The notes below the pieces were generated by a model. That model was not told the DNA's origin. It ran no database searches and was given only the letters and a program-made list of their open reading frames with translations. This document shows positions 8,391 through 16,592 of a stretch of DNA of 34,849 nucleotides, piece after piece. The first letter of the stretch is position 1. Every line of letters begins with the position of its first letter. The DNA comes from CAYWHE01 sp964458125 (GTDB lineage Bacteria > Bacteroidota > Bacteroidia > AKYH767-A > OLB10): assembly GCA_964458125.1 (NCBI GenBank), contig CAYWHE010000010.1, positions 1 to 34,849 of the forward strand, read 5' to 3'. The position numbers were made by a program, and so were the translations under genes.

Positions 8391-8964
8391 GCCTGCTGAA
8401 CTTTCTTTTTAAGAGGTAACCGGGGATGATGTATCCCATCAGCACGGCAGCCGCAATGCACAGCAACTGCATATCCAGGGGTGCAAAAAAAGCGGTAATG
8501 GCCATCGCCCAGTTAATGATGCCGCCGGCCATCAACGGCCTGAAATTCAGGGCGCCACCGGAAATGAAGAGCAAGATACCGTATATGACCAGAATCATGG
8601 GATAGGTGTTGAGCCCAAGTTTACCCTGGAAGAGCAGCACCATGACCAGGGAAACCAAAAATGAAATCAAAACGTACTTCATGAATTCATCCACGAATGT
8701 TTTGCGGTTTTCCCTTTTGTTTTGCCTGTAACCATAAACGGCTGTTATTATACCGCCCAGGGGCATGAGCATCCAGGCCAGGGGCGCCATGTCCCACTGA
8801 ACCTTTAAAAGGATAAAATGGGCAAGACTGGCAATTAAAACCAGCCACCCCCACAACAGGTAATAAAAACTGTCATCGCTGATGTCGGCCTTTGCCGTTT
8901 GAATCATGCTCATGATGAGCTGAAGGCCTTCCCTTTCGGTGAATTTATTTTCGTTTGCTTCCAT
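8383..8964 (-). CDS. Integral membrane protein, partner of the winged-helix regulator
   Basis: A 193-residue protein with a short hydrophilic N-terminus (MEANENKFTEREGLQLIMSM) and about six hydrophobic segments (YYLLWGWLVLIASLAHFILL, PLAWMLMPLGGIITAVYG, YVLISFLVSLVMVLLF, MILVIYGILLFISGGALNF, IINWAMAITAFFA, LLCIAAAVLMGYIIPGYLL). It ends in a basic tail. I do not recognise an enzymatic motif. Genes of this type are often found just before a small winged-helix regulator in Bacteroidota. Here the stop overlaps the regulator's start by 8 bases. The TPR-like protein gene ends 19 bases upstream, consistent with one transcript. It may sense or modify the signal read by the regulator, but that is inference. 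Confidence 0.7.
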   Translation of the reverse strand: MEANENKFTEREGLQLIMSMIQTAKADISDDSFYYLLWGWLVLIASLAHFILLKVQWDMAPLAWMLMPLGGIITAVYGYRQNKRENRKTFVDEFMKYVLISFLVSLVMVLLFQGKLGLNTYPMILVIYGILLFISGGALNFRPLMAGGIINWAMAITAFFAPLDMQLLCIAAAVLMGYIIPGYLLKRKFSRHV

Positions 8965-8983
8965 GATCAGAATGGGTTTTAGG

Positions 8984-9628
8984 TCAATCCATGTTTTTGC
9001 AAAGTTCCAGCATCTCCTCGGCCCGTTTGGAGCCCCAGTGAGGCATGATGGAATTTTTGGGTTTGAAGGTTCTGAACTTTTCCACTGCCTGTTCCAGCAG
9101 GGGAAGCGCCACTTCCTTCCCTCCTCCGTATTGCGGCGGGGTGTAATAGGCGCTTTGTCCCTTCAACAGGTAAGGGCGGGGATTTTCAGGATCCAGTTTC
9201 ATGGCCCTGGCCACGCTCATGCCCGATTCCATTCCCAGTTTCTGTCCTCTTACGGCCGGGTCAACGTTAATCTTCATGCTCAGGCAGAAAGCCTTCAGCG
9301 CATATACTTCCGAATTATCCGGGCTCAGTGAATCGGACAAATGCACCAGGTCCATGGCCTTGTCCAGCATGGCGTCCTTTTTCATGTTGTCGGCTTCCCG
9401 CATGCTCATCATGATGTTTAGCCAGGCCATGTAATAGGGCGGAAGCCATTCCTTCGGTTCGGCTTTGCTGATGCGTTCAAATGCATTGTAAACATTTTGC
9501 ATGGTGACGACCGTTCTGGCCGTGTCCATCATGCCGATATTGCGCTCCATGGCGGATGTATATCTGGCGTTTTGTGCGGACAGCTGAAGTGAGCATACCA
9601 GCAGGAAGGGTAACAGTAATTTTTTCAT
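8984..9628 (-). CDS. Periplasmic TPR-like protein of unknown function
   Basis: Start placed at the ATG at 9628 (MKKLLLPFLLVCSLQLSAQ, a signal peptide with cleavage near A-Q); the frame continues upstream, but the extension would spoil the signal peptide. The mature part (about 195 residues) is helical with TPR-like periodicity: LVHLSDSLSPDNSEVYALKA, ARAMKLDPENPRPYLLKG and LLEQAVEKFRTF. Conserved-looking PPQYGGGKEVALPLLEQA is reminiscent of tetratricopeptide proteins encoded beside TonB-dependent receptors in Bacteroidota. It sits 35 bases after the receptor gene and 19 before the membrane-protein gene. Its role is unknown. A periplasmic adaptor for the receptor is a reasonable guess. Confidence 0.7.
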   Translation of the reverse strand: MKKLLLPFLLVCSLQLSAQNARYTSAMERNIGMMDTARTVVTMQNVYNAFERISKAEPKEWLPPYYMAWLNIMMSMREADNMKKDAMLDKAMDLVHLSDSLSPDNSEVYALKAFCLSMKINVDPAVRGQKLGMESGMSVARAMKLDPENPRPYLLKGQSAYYTPPQYGGGKEVALPLLEQAVEKFRTFKPKNSIMPHWGSKRAEEMLELCKNMD

Positions 9629-9663
9629 GTAGTTTGGATTGTTTGAGTGAAATGTCATGTTGC

Positions 9664-11784
9664 TCAGATATCATCATCCCGGACCTCGCCAATGCTGATG
9701 AACATGCCGAGGAAAAAGGAACGCAGGGCTGGTGGACCCACTGCCATCCGCCTGCTGCCATCCGATGAGTAACGATACGTATAAATGTTGACGATGCCTG
9801 GAACATTACCCAGGGACAGGGCCAGTACGGTAAAGTGTTTGCCGATGTGGGTCAGGTAAGCCAGGTTCAGGCTGACGTTATGGTAATACCTCGTATAGTC
9901 GCTCAGATATTCACCGGCCGGCCGGTTGGGATTATAATAGGGTCGTCCGGAAGCAAATACATAGGTGCCTCCGAGCGACAGGTTGATTTTCGGGAAAAAA
10001 TATTTGGCTACCAGGCTGAACGTATGTTTCGCCACAAAGGAGGGAGTGGCTTCAACCGGAAAATCCCGGTAGTCGCGCCTGGTGTCTACAAAGGAATAGG
10101 AAACCCAGTAATCGCCGTACTTAACTGATTTCCGGTCCCGCCAGAATACATCGAAACCCTTCGCATATCCCTTCCCGTTACTGTTGGTATCCGGCAGAAA
10201 TTTCACCAGGTTACCGTATTGCTTGTAATAGGCTTCCACGCGGAAGGTCCTCTTTTCATCCACATACTGGGCATTCAGGATATAATGAGTTGCCCGTTCA
10301 AAAAGCAGGTCCGGGTGCAGGCGGGTATAAAGCTTATCGGGAGCCTGGTAAAAATCACCGTATGCAAACGACACCTGGCTCTTATCGCCCGTTTTATACG
10401 CCATCGAGAAACGGGGCGCGAGGTTGTAACGGCCGATTTCGCGGGAGTGTTCAAGCCTCGCTCCGATACGCGTGACCAGCCTCCTGGCCAGGTAGACATC
10501 CGCTTCCGTGAAAGCGGCCGTGTAGGTTTCCTCATACCGGCTGCGGAACCGGTTATAGGTGGTTGAAGCAAACGGAAACTGAGCCTCACCCCCGAAGCGG
10601 ATGGAACTTAAACTCCCCAGTCCCCTTGACAGGACAACCCTGCCCTGGGCCAGGTTTTCAAAGGAATGAATAAAGTCTCCGTAGTTATCAATCCTGTTCT
10701 GATCGTAACTGTAGGAAAGTCCGGTAAAGAAGGTCCAGTGTCTGAAAAACACATCCTTGTAGGAGGCATTGGCAAACACATTGGCATTGCGGAGGCCGAA
10801 ATTTTTTCGGGCCAATCCTGCCGTATCATCCAGGTCGGGATAAGATAATGCGAGGTTTCCGCCCGCATAATTCACGAATGCCTTGATGATCCCGTTGGGC
10901 GAAGTTTTCTGCCTGAAGATTAATGAACCTCCATAGGATTCAGGAGGATCATCCCATTCCCTTTTCTGTTTCATCAGGGCGAAATATGGACGCAGGTTGA
11001 TGTAATTTCCAAAAACTCCCAGGGAGGTGTTCTTCCAGCGATGCGTATGCGACAATCCCCCGCCAACGGTCATCAGGTTGATCCCGGAAACTGTTTTATC
11101 GGCCAGGTCCTGGCTTTCCAGTATCAGGGCCGATGACATGGCCTGCCCGTACTGGGCCGAATACCCTCCCGTGCTGAAGTTGGTTCCCTTGAACAGAAAG
11201 GGCGAAAACCGGCCACGCTGCGGCACATCGGGCACGCTGCTGAAATAAGGATTGGCAATCACCACTCCGTCAATAATGGTTTTGGTTTCAGAAGCGTCTC
11301 CACCCCTGACCAGCAATCCTTCCTTTTCTGCAGCAGCCTGCGTACCCGGCAAGGTTTGCAGGGCACCGTAGATGTCACCGGCCGAACCGGCAGTAGTCAC
11401 AATATCCAAAGGACGGAGAATCACCATCTTCTTCTCATCGCTGGCCTCAAAGGCCCCTGCCGATATGGTGACGGTATTTAATTCATTCGCCTTCTCCTTC
11501 AACATGATCTGAAGCACGATTTCTTTTCCGTTCAATTCCTCTTCCCGTTCAATGGTTTCATATCCCAGGAAACTGATAATGATTTTCTTCCGTCCCGCTT
11601 CTGCAGTCTCAAACGAAAAATTACCGGTCCCGTCTGTACTGCTGCCGTCGTAAGTGTCCTGAATGAACACATTGGCACCCGGAACGGGTCCTTTTTTATC
11701 ACGCACTGTTCCGCTGATGCGGGTTTGCCCGCATACCGGAAAAACCAGCAAAATCAATGGAAGCAAAAGAAAATTACGCATCAT
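9664..11784 (-). CDS. TonB-dependent outer-membrane receptor
   Basis: A 706-residue protein with a signal peptide (1-19, ending VCGQ), a carboxypeptidase-regulatory-like beta-sandwich (ISGTVRDKKGPVPGANVFIQ to about 100), a plug domain (about 115-230, LQTLPGTQAAAEKEGLLVRG, then TIIDGVVIANPYF), and a long barrel of alternating aromatic/polar strands. It is shorter than SusC-type receptors (usually about 1000 residues) and no SusD partner is present, so it resembles the siderophore/small-ligand class rather than a polysaccharide system. It is the first gene of the leftward cluster with the TPR-like, membrane and winged-helix genes. The promoter at 11814-11845 contains a palindrome, so expression is probably repressed by a DNA-binding protein. 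The substrate is not identifiable. Confidence 0.9.
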   Translation of the reverse strand: MMRNFLLLPLILLVFPVCGQTRISGTVRDKKGPVPGANVFIQDTYDGSSTDGTGNFSFETAEAGRKKIIISFLGYETIEREEELNGKEIVLQIMLKEKANELNTVTISAGAFEASDEKKMVILRPLDIVTTAGSAGDIYGALQTLPGTQAAAEKEGLLVRGGDASETKTIIDGVVIANPYFSSVPDVPQRGRFSPFLFKGTNFSTGGYSAQYGQAMSSALILESQDLADKTVSGINLMTVGGGLSHTHRWKNTSLGVFGNYINLRPYFALMKQKREWDDPPESYGGSLIFRQKTSPNGIIKAFVNYAGGNLALSYPDLDDTAGLARKNFGLRNANVFANASYKDVFFRHWTFFTGLSYSYDQNRIDNYGDFIHSFENLAQGRVVLSRGLGSLSSIRFGGEAQFPFASTTYNRFRSRYEETYTAAFTEADVYLARRLVTRIGARLEHSREIGRYNLAPRFSMAYKTGDKSQVSFAYGDFYQAPDKLYTRLHPDLLFERATHYILNAQYVDEKRTFRVEAYYKQYGNLVKFLPDTNSNGKGYAKGFDVFWRDRKSVKYGDYWVSYSFVDTRRDYRDFPVEATPSFVAKHTFSLVAKYFFPKINLSLGGTYVFASGRPYYNPNRPAGEYLSDYTRYYHNVSLNLAYLTHIGKHFTVLALSLGNVPGIVNIYTYRYSSDGSRRMAVGPPALRSFFLGMFISIGEVRDDDI

Positions 11785-11813
11785 GGGGTAGGGTTCTGGT
11801 CAGCAATTCGATG

Positions 11814-11845
11814 CAAATATAAAGTAGTTTATACTATAAACCAAA
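11814..11845 (-). promoter_or_regulatory. Promoter of the TonB-receptor operon
   Basis: On the minus strand TATATTTG (11814-11821) matches the Bacteroidota -7 element TAnnTTTG exactly. TTTG (11842-11845, as CAAA on the plus strand) gives the -33 element with a spacer of 20 bases. The expected transcription start leaves a leader of roughly 20-25 bases before the ATG at 11784. Confidence 0.75.
11827..11841. promoter_or_regulatory. Palindromic candidate operator between -33 and -7
   Basis: gtttata-c-tataaac is a perfect inverted repeat with 7-base arms and a one-base centre. It fills the spacer of the TonB-receptor promoter, where a bound dimer would block RNA polymerase. The best candidate binder is the winged-helix protein encoded at 8100-8390 in the same cluster. 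Confidence 0.6.
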
Positions 11846-11870
11846 TATTTTTATAACTATTTTCTCAACC

Positions 11871-11900
11871 TGTAACAATTTACCCATTTAACAACGTCTT
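11871..11900 (+). promoter_or_regulatory. ECF-sigma-type promoter of the ABC/M1-peptidase genes
   Basis: tgtaac (11871-11876) followed after 18 bases by cgtctt (11895-11900) fits the general ECF promoter form (AAC in the -35 element, CGTC in the -10). The same pattern occurs at 29437-29466 and, with one change, at 31841-31869. The start codon at 11966 would have a leader of about 58 bases. No good TAnnTTTG element is present for this gene. Confidence 0.5.
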
Positions 11901-11965
11901 AACCATAATCCATCCGATAATGATTACTTTTATTGCCGTTAACCCTTACCAAAAACAGCCGTTGC

Positions 11966-12841
11966 ATGCAATTAAAAATTTCAAACCTGAGTAAAACCTA
12001 TCACAATGGGGTGCAGGCCTTAAAGGATGTGTCCCTCACCATTAATAACGGATTGTTCGGGCTGCTTGGTCCGAATGGTGCCGGAAAATCTTCGTTGATG
12101 CGGACGATTGCAACCCTGCAGGAAGCCGACAGCGGCTCCATTTTTTTAGATGAACTGGATGTGCTAAACAACAAGGACGAGGTGCGAAAGATTCTGGGCT
12201 ACCTGCCCCAGGAGTTTGGTGTTTATCCCAATGTGACGGCGGAAGAGCTGTTGAACCACCTGGCCGTTTTGAAAGGAGCCACGCGTTCGCCGGAACGCAG
12301 GGAGCTGGTGCAGGCGCTGCTCCACCAGACCAATTTGTACGATGCCCGCAAAAAGAAGCTGGGCGGGTATTCCGGCGGTATGAAACAGCGCTTTGGCATT
12401 GCCCAGGCCTTGATCGGGAATCCCAAAATCATCATTGTGGACGAACCCACAGCCGGACTGGACCCCACCGAAAGGAACCGCTTTCTCAACCTGCTGAGCG
12501 AAATCAGCGAAAGTGTGATTGTGATTTTATCCACACACATCGTGGAAGATGTAAAAGAGTTGTGTTCACAAATGGCCATCATCAATAAAGGAAGCGTACT
12601 GTTTGAAGGACATCCCCTGCAGGCCATTGAAAAAGTCCAGGGCAACATATGGAGAAAACTGGTAAACAAATCCGAAGCCAAAGCCCTGCAGCAGGAATAC
12701 CGGGTGATCTCCTCCAAGTTTAATGCCGGCCGTATCGAGATGCATGTATGGAGCCCTTCCGCATTAAACAGCGGGTTTGAAAAATCCGATCCCCAGCTGG
12801 AAGATGTTTATTTCTCCGTAATCAACGGGATGATGAACTGA
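11966..12841 (+). CDS. ABC transporter ATP-binding protein
   Basis: A 291-residue ATPase subunit of an ABC-2 type exporter. Walker A is GPNGAGKSS (35-43), the Q-loop is PQEFG (Q82), the signature is YSGGMKQR (135-142), Walker B is IIIVDEPTAGLD (155-166) and the H-loop is H191 in LSTH. The start was set at the ATG at 11966 (MQLKISNLSKTYHNG); an upstream in-frame TTG adds an unlikely 11 residues. The tail after about 215 is a family-typical C-terminal extension (FEGHPLQAIEKVQGNIWR). The permease-peptidase fusion gene starts 80 bases downstream on the same strand, and the two surely form one transporter. It acts on the cytoplasmic face of the inner membrane. Confidence 0.93.
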   Translation: MQLKISNLSKTYHNGVQALKDVSLTINNGLFGLLGPNGAGKSSLMRTIATLQEADSGSIFLDELDVLNNKDEVRKILGYLPQEFGVYPNVTAEELLNHLAVLKGATRSPERRELVQALLHQTNLYDARKKKLGGYSGGMKQRFGIAQALIGNPKIIIVDEPTAGLDPTERNRFLNLLSEISESVIVILSTHIVEDVKELCSQMAIINKGSVLFEGHPLQAIEKVQGNIWRKLVNKSEAKALQQEYRVISSKFNAGRIEMHVWSPSALNSGFEKSDPQLEDVYFSVINGMMN

Positions 12842-12921
12842 CATGCGGAAATGATATTCCTTCAACTGGATTCCGCCATAAATTTTGATTCATTCCCCGG
12901 TTAAACACCCAACCCTGTCCC

Positions 12922-15900
12922 ATGCTTGTACAGATCCTGACTTTTGAATTGCGTTACCGGTTTAAACGGCCCGCGACCTATGCCTATTTTATGATCCTTT
13001 TTGCCATGGCCTTCCTGGCCATATACAGCAATCATGTACAAGTCGGGGGGAGTTCGGGCCTGGTCAATAAAAACTCCCCCCATACCATCAATACCCTGGT
13101 GGTCGTGCTGATGGTATTTGGCACCATGATTTCATCGGCCGTCATGGGTGTGCCCGTATTCCGGGATTTTGAATACGGGTTTCATGAAATCATGTTCACC
13201 ACACCCGTCAGGAAATGGCAATACCTGGGCGGCCGGTTCATGGGATCTTACCTCACAGGCCTGTTTATATTCAGCGGCATTCTTTTCGGAAACATGGCCG
13301 GCAGCGTCTTTCCCGGTGTGGATACGGAACATATCGGTCCGTTTATGCTGCAGGCATATATCCATCCATTTTTGCTCTACGTGATCCCCAACCTCTTCCT
13401 GCTGGGCTTGCTGTTTTTTGCCATGGGCAGCCTGTTCCGCAGCCAGCTGGCCATTTATGTGCAGGGTGTCGTGCTTTTTGCTCTGTACCTCGTTATTATT
13501 TCCAACCAGCGGGATATTGATAATAACCGCCTGCTTTCCATTCTAGATCCTTTTGGATTGTCCGCCACGGGAAACCTCACCCGTTACTGGACGGTAACGG
13601 AAAAAAATACCATGCTGGTGCCCCTGTCCGGTTTGCTCCTTTATAACCGCCTGTTATGGACAGGCATTGCCCTCGTTATCGGTTTTATTTTTTACAGGTT
13701 ATTCAGATTCTCCAAATCAGCCCCGGCTTTAAAGAAAAAAAGAAAGGAGGAGGAAGCCGGACCAACCGTTATCCATCCCCTGACCATCCCGGCCATCGTT
13801 TACCATTATTCCCCGGCTTCCCGTTTGAAACAATGGTGGTTCCTGGTCCGGTTTGATTTCAGGGGTGTGATCCGGGCAGTGCCTTTTATCGCCATTGCCC
13901 TTTGCGGTATTCTGATCCTTTTGTCCGACAGCACAGCGATCGGAGAAGCTTATGGTACCAATTCCTTGCCGGTTACCTACATGATTCTGGATTTGCTGAA
14001 GGACAATTTCATGTTATTCATCATCATTATCATTACCTTTTATTCGGGTGAATTGCTCTGGAAGGAAATTGATGCACGGCTGGCCCCTATCATTGACGCC
14101 ACAGCGTTAGGCAGCCCGTTAATACTGACAGCCAAATTCACCGCCATGATTTTGGTTGAAATCGTCCTGCTGATCCTGCTGATTTTGACCGGAATTTTCA
14201 TACAGACCATCAATGGGTTTTATGATTACCAGCTCCCGGTTTATATCAAAACACTGGCGCTGATAACTTTTCCCTATTTGTTCCTGATCACCCTGTTCAC
14301 TTTTTTAATACACGCCCTGGTGAATAATAAATTCCTGGGACATGTCATCGTGATTGTATTCTGGATCAGCAATATTTTCCTGGTGACGGCCTTTGACATT
14401 AACCATAACCTGGCCTGGTATGCCAATGCGCCAACCACCAGCTATTCAGCCATGAACGGGCTGGGACATTTCGTATATCCCATCCTGATGTTTGATCTCT
14501 ACTGGCTGATGCCGGGGATTGTCTTCATGATGGTGGCGCTGCTGATGATGAAACGCGGGAGCGAAATTGATTTCCGGTCGCGGCTGCAAAAGGCGCGTTC
14601 AGCCTGGAAAACCGGTACCGGGAGGGTGGTGATCCCGCTTTGTCTTGCCTTGTTTTTCCTTTGCGGCGGATTTATCTATTACAATACCAATATACTCAAT
14701 ACCTACCGCTCACCCCAGGCCGAAAGAAAGCTGGCTGTTGATTATGAAACAACCTATAGCCGGTATAAAAACATGAACCAGCCCAGGATTGCGTCCGTTT
14801 ATGCCGAGGTGGATTTGTTCCCGGAAAAACGTAAAGCAGATTGCAGGGGGAGTTACATCATCCGCAATAAAAGCAACCGTCCTATCGATACCCTCATCCT
14901 GGTATTGCCGGAGGAGGCCGGTATTCAGCAACTTGAACTGCAGCGACTGAATAACCGGTTGATCAGCGACAAGGCGCAGGGATTTTACATGTACCGCATG
15001 GAGGAACCCCTGTTACCCGGTGACAGCACCCGCCTTGAATTCCAATTAACCTATGAAACAAAAGGATTTCCCAATGACGGCGGCAGCACGGACATCGTAT
15101 ATAACGGGACGTTCATCAACAACAGCCTCTTTCCGCAGATTGGTTACGATGAGGGAAAAGAACTCCAGGACGATGACCGGAGAAAGGAAGCGGGTCTTTC
15201 CAAAAAGCCATTCCGCATGAATCCGATTACGGACACCACGCAGTATAAAAACACCTACCTCACCAGTGATGCCGACGGGATCCGGTATGAAGCCGTGGTG
15301 AGTACGTCCCCGGACCAGGTCGCCATTTCGCCCGGGTACCTGCAAAAAGAATGGACGCAAAACGGCAGAAGGTATTTTCATTACAAAATGGATGTTCCCA
15401 TCTGGAATTTCTTTTCCTTCCTCAGTGCCCGTTACCAAATACTGCGGGATCATTACCAGGGCGTAAACATTGAAATCTATTTCCATCCCGGCCATACCTA
15501 TGATTTGCCGAACATGGTCAGCGGTATCAAAAAGACGCTGGCCTATGCCGGGAAAAGTTTCAGTCCTTACCAGCATAAACAGATCCGCATCATTGAGTTC
15601 CCGAGATACCAGCTCTTTGCCCAGTCCTTCCCCAACACCATTCCCTATTCCGAAGGAATCGGCTTCATTATGGATGTGGATAAAAAATCCGATATCGACA
15701 TGGCCTTTTATGTGACGGCTCATGAAGTGGGTCACCAGTGGTGGGGCCACCAGGTATGCGGGGCCAATGTACAGGGCGCCACGATGATGGTTGAAAGCAT
15801 GGCCCAGTATACAGCCCTGATGGTAATGGAACATGAATACGGCAGGAGCCACATGGAGAAGTTCCTTAAATATGAACTGGACCGTTACCTGCGCGGCCGT

Positions 15901-16497
15901 TCGGGTGAACGCAAACGGGAACTTCCCCTGATGCTGAATGAAAACCAGCAGTACATCCATTACCAGAAAGGAAGCCTGGTGTTTTATGCCCTGAAGGATT
16001 ACATCGGTGAAGACAGCCTCAATGCCGCCCTTTCGCGATTTGTAAAAGATTATGCCTTCAAAGACGGTCCGTATCCGACTTCCGTCAATTTTTTATCGTA
16101 TATCTATAACGTCACCCCAGACAGCCTGCAATATATCATCTCCGACCTTTTTGAGCACATTACCCTGTTCAACAATAAAACAAACGTGCTGAGCACATCG
16201 AAACAACCCAACGGGACCTGGAAGGTTAACATGGAAACCGAATGTCATAAATACCGGGCCGACAGCATCGGCAATGAACTGGAAACAGCGGTAAAAGACT
16301 GGATAGACATAGGTGTTTACACAGCCGGCAACAACGGAAAAGATTCCCTGATCTGGCTTGAAAAAAGAAGAATGGTCAGCGGCATCAACAAATTCGAAAT
16401 TATAGTTCCGCATCAGCCCTCCAAGGCCGGTATTGATCCTTTGCATATTTTGATCGACAGGAACAGCGGGGATAATACCAAAGCCACTTCGGATTAA
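12922..16497 (+). CDS. ABC-2 permease fused to M1-family metallopeptidase
   Basis: A 1191-residue protein. Residues 1-270 or so form an ABC-2-like membrane unit that starts ILTFELRYRFKRPATYAYF. A second, similar unit starts near 305 (QWWFLVRFDFRGVIRAVPF) and runs to about 550, so the transporter half looks duplicated. After a last membrane span (about 570-590) comes an extracytoplasmic peptidase domain with the zinc motif HEVGHQWWGH (H934, E935, H938) and the third ligand E958 in MMVESMAQY. The spacing is HEXXH-X19-E, one more than the classical X18 of aminopeptidase N. The usual GAMEN exopeptidase motif is not evident; GIGFIMDV stands near its place. It pairs with the upstream ATPase. This architecture is known in Bacteroidota, but its substrate is not known to me. 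An export-coupled or periplasmic peptide-processing role is inferred. Confidence 0.88.
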   Translation: MLVQILTFELRYRFKRPATYAYFMILFAMAFLAIYSNHVQVGGSSGLVNKNSPHTINTLVVVLMVFGTMISSAVMGVPVFRDFEYGFHEIMFTTPVRKWQYLGGRFMGSYLTGLFIFSGILFGNMAGSVFPGVDTEHIGPFMLQAYIHPFLLYVIPNLFLLGLLFFAMGSLFRSQLAIYVQGVVLFALYLVIISNQRDIDNNRLLSILDPFGLSATGNLTRYWTVTEKNTMLVPLSGLLLYNRLLWTGIALVIGFIFYRLFRFSKSAPALKKKRKEEEAGPTVIHPLTIPAIVYHYSPASRLKQWWFLVRFDFRGVIRAVPFIAIALCGILILLSDSTAIGEAYGTNSLPVTYMILDLLKDNFMLFIIIIITFYSGELLWKEIDARLAPIIDATALGSPLILTAKFTAMILVEIVLLILLILTGIFIQTINGFYDYQLPVYIKTLALITFPYLFLITLFTFLIHALVNNKFLGHVIVIVFWISNIFLVTAFDINHNLAWYANAPTTSYSAMNGLGHFVYPILMFDLYWLMPGIVFMMVALLMMKRGSEIDFRSRLQKARSAWKTGTGRVVIPLCLALFFLCGGFIYYNTNILNTYRSPQAERKLAVDYETTYSRYKNMNQPRIASVYAEVDLFPEKRKADCRGSYIIRNKSNRPIDTLILVLPEEAGIQQLELQRLNNRLISDKAQGFYMYRMEEPLLPGDSTRLEFQLTYETKGFPNDGGSTDIVYNGTFINNSLFPQIGYDEGKELQDDDRRKEAGLSKKPFRMNPITDTTQYKNTYLTSDADGIRYEAVVSTSPDQVAISPGYLQKEWTQNGRRYFHYKMDVPIWNFFSFLSARYQILRDHYQGVNIEIYFHPGHTYDLPNMVSGIKKTLAYAGKSFSPYQHKQIRIIEFPRYQLFAQSFPNTIPYSEGIGFIMDVDKKSDIDMAFYVTAHEVGHQWWGHQVCGANVQGATMMVESMAQYTALMVMEHEYGRSHMEKFLKYELDRYLRGRSGERKRELPLMLNENQQYIHYQKGSLVFYALKDYIGEDSLNAALSRFVKDYAFKDGPYPTSVNFLSYIYNVTPDSLQYIISDLFEHITLFNNKTNVLSTSKQPNGTWKVNMETECHKYRADSIGNELETAVKDWIDIGVYTAGNNGKDSLIWLEKRRMVSGINKFEIIVPHQPSKAGIDPLHILIDRNSGDNTKATSD

Positions 16498-16526
16498 TAT
16501 TTACCTGATCTGTTTCCGGAATTTCA

Positions 16527-16534
16527 TACATTTG
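16527..16534 (+). promoter_or_regulatory. Bacteroidota-type -7 element for the 16593 gene
   Basis: TACATTTG matches TAnnTTTG exactly and lies 58 bases before the ATG at 16593. The -33 element is weak (CTG at 16505-16507, 19 bases upstream). It suggests that the propeller gene has its own promoter and is not part of the ABC/M1 transcript. Confidence 0.4.
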
Positions 16535-16592
16535 CAGGGGGTATTGCCCGGACAAGTTAAAATAGCCAGTCGAATAGTTATTTTCCGTTACC

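Noticed and set aside
15046..15960. 304-codon open frame on the minus strand
   Set aside because: It is antisense to the conserved M1 peptidase domain, has no family resemblance, and follows from the codon composition of the real gene.
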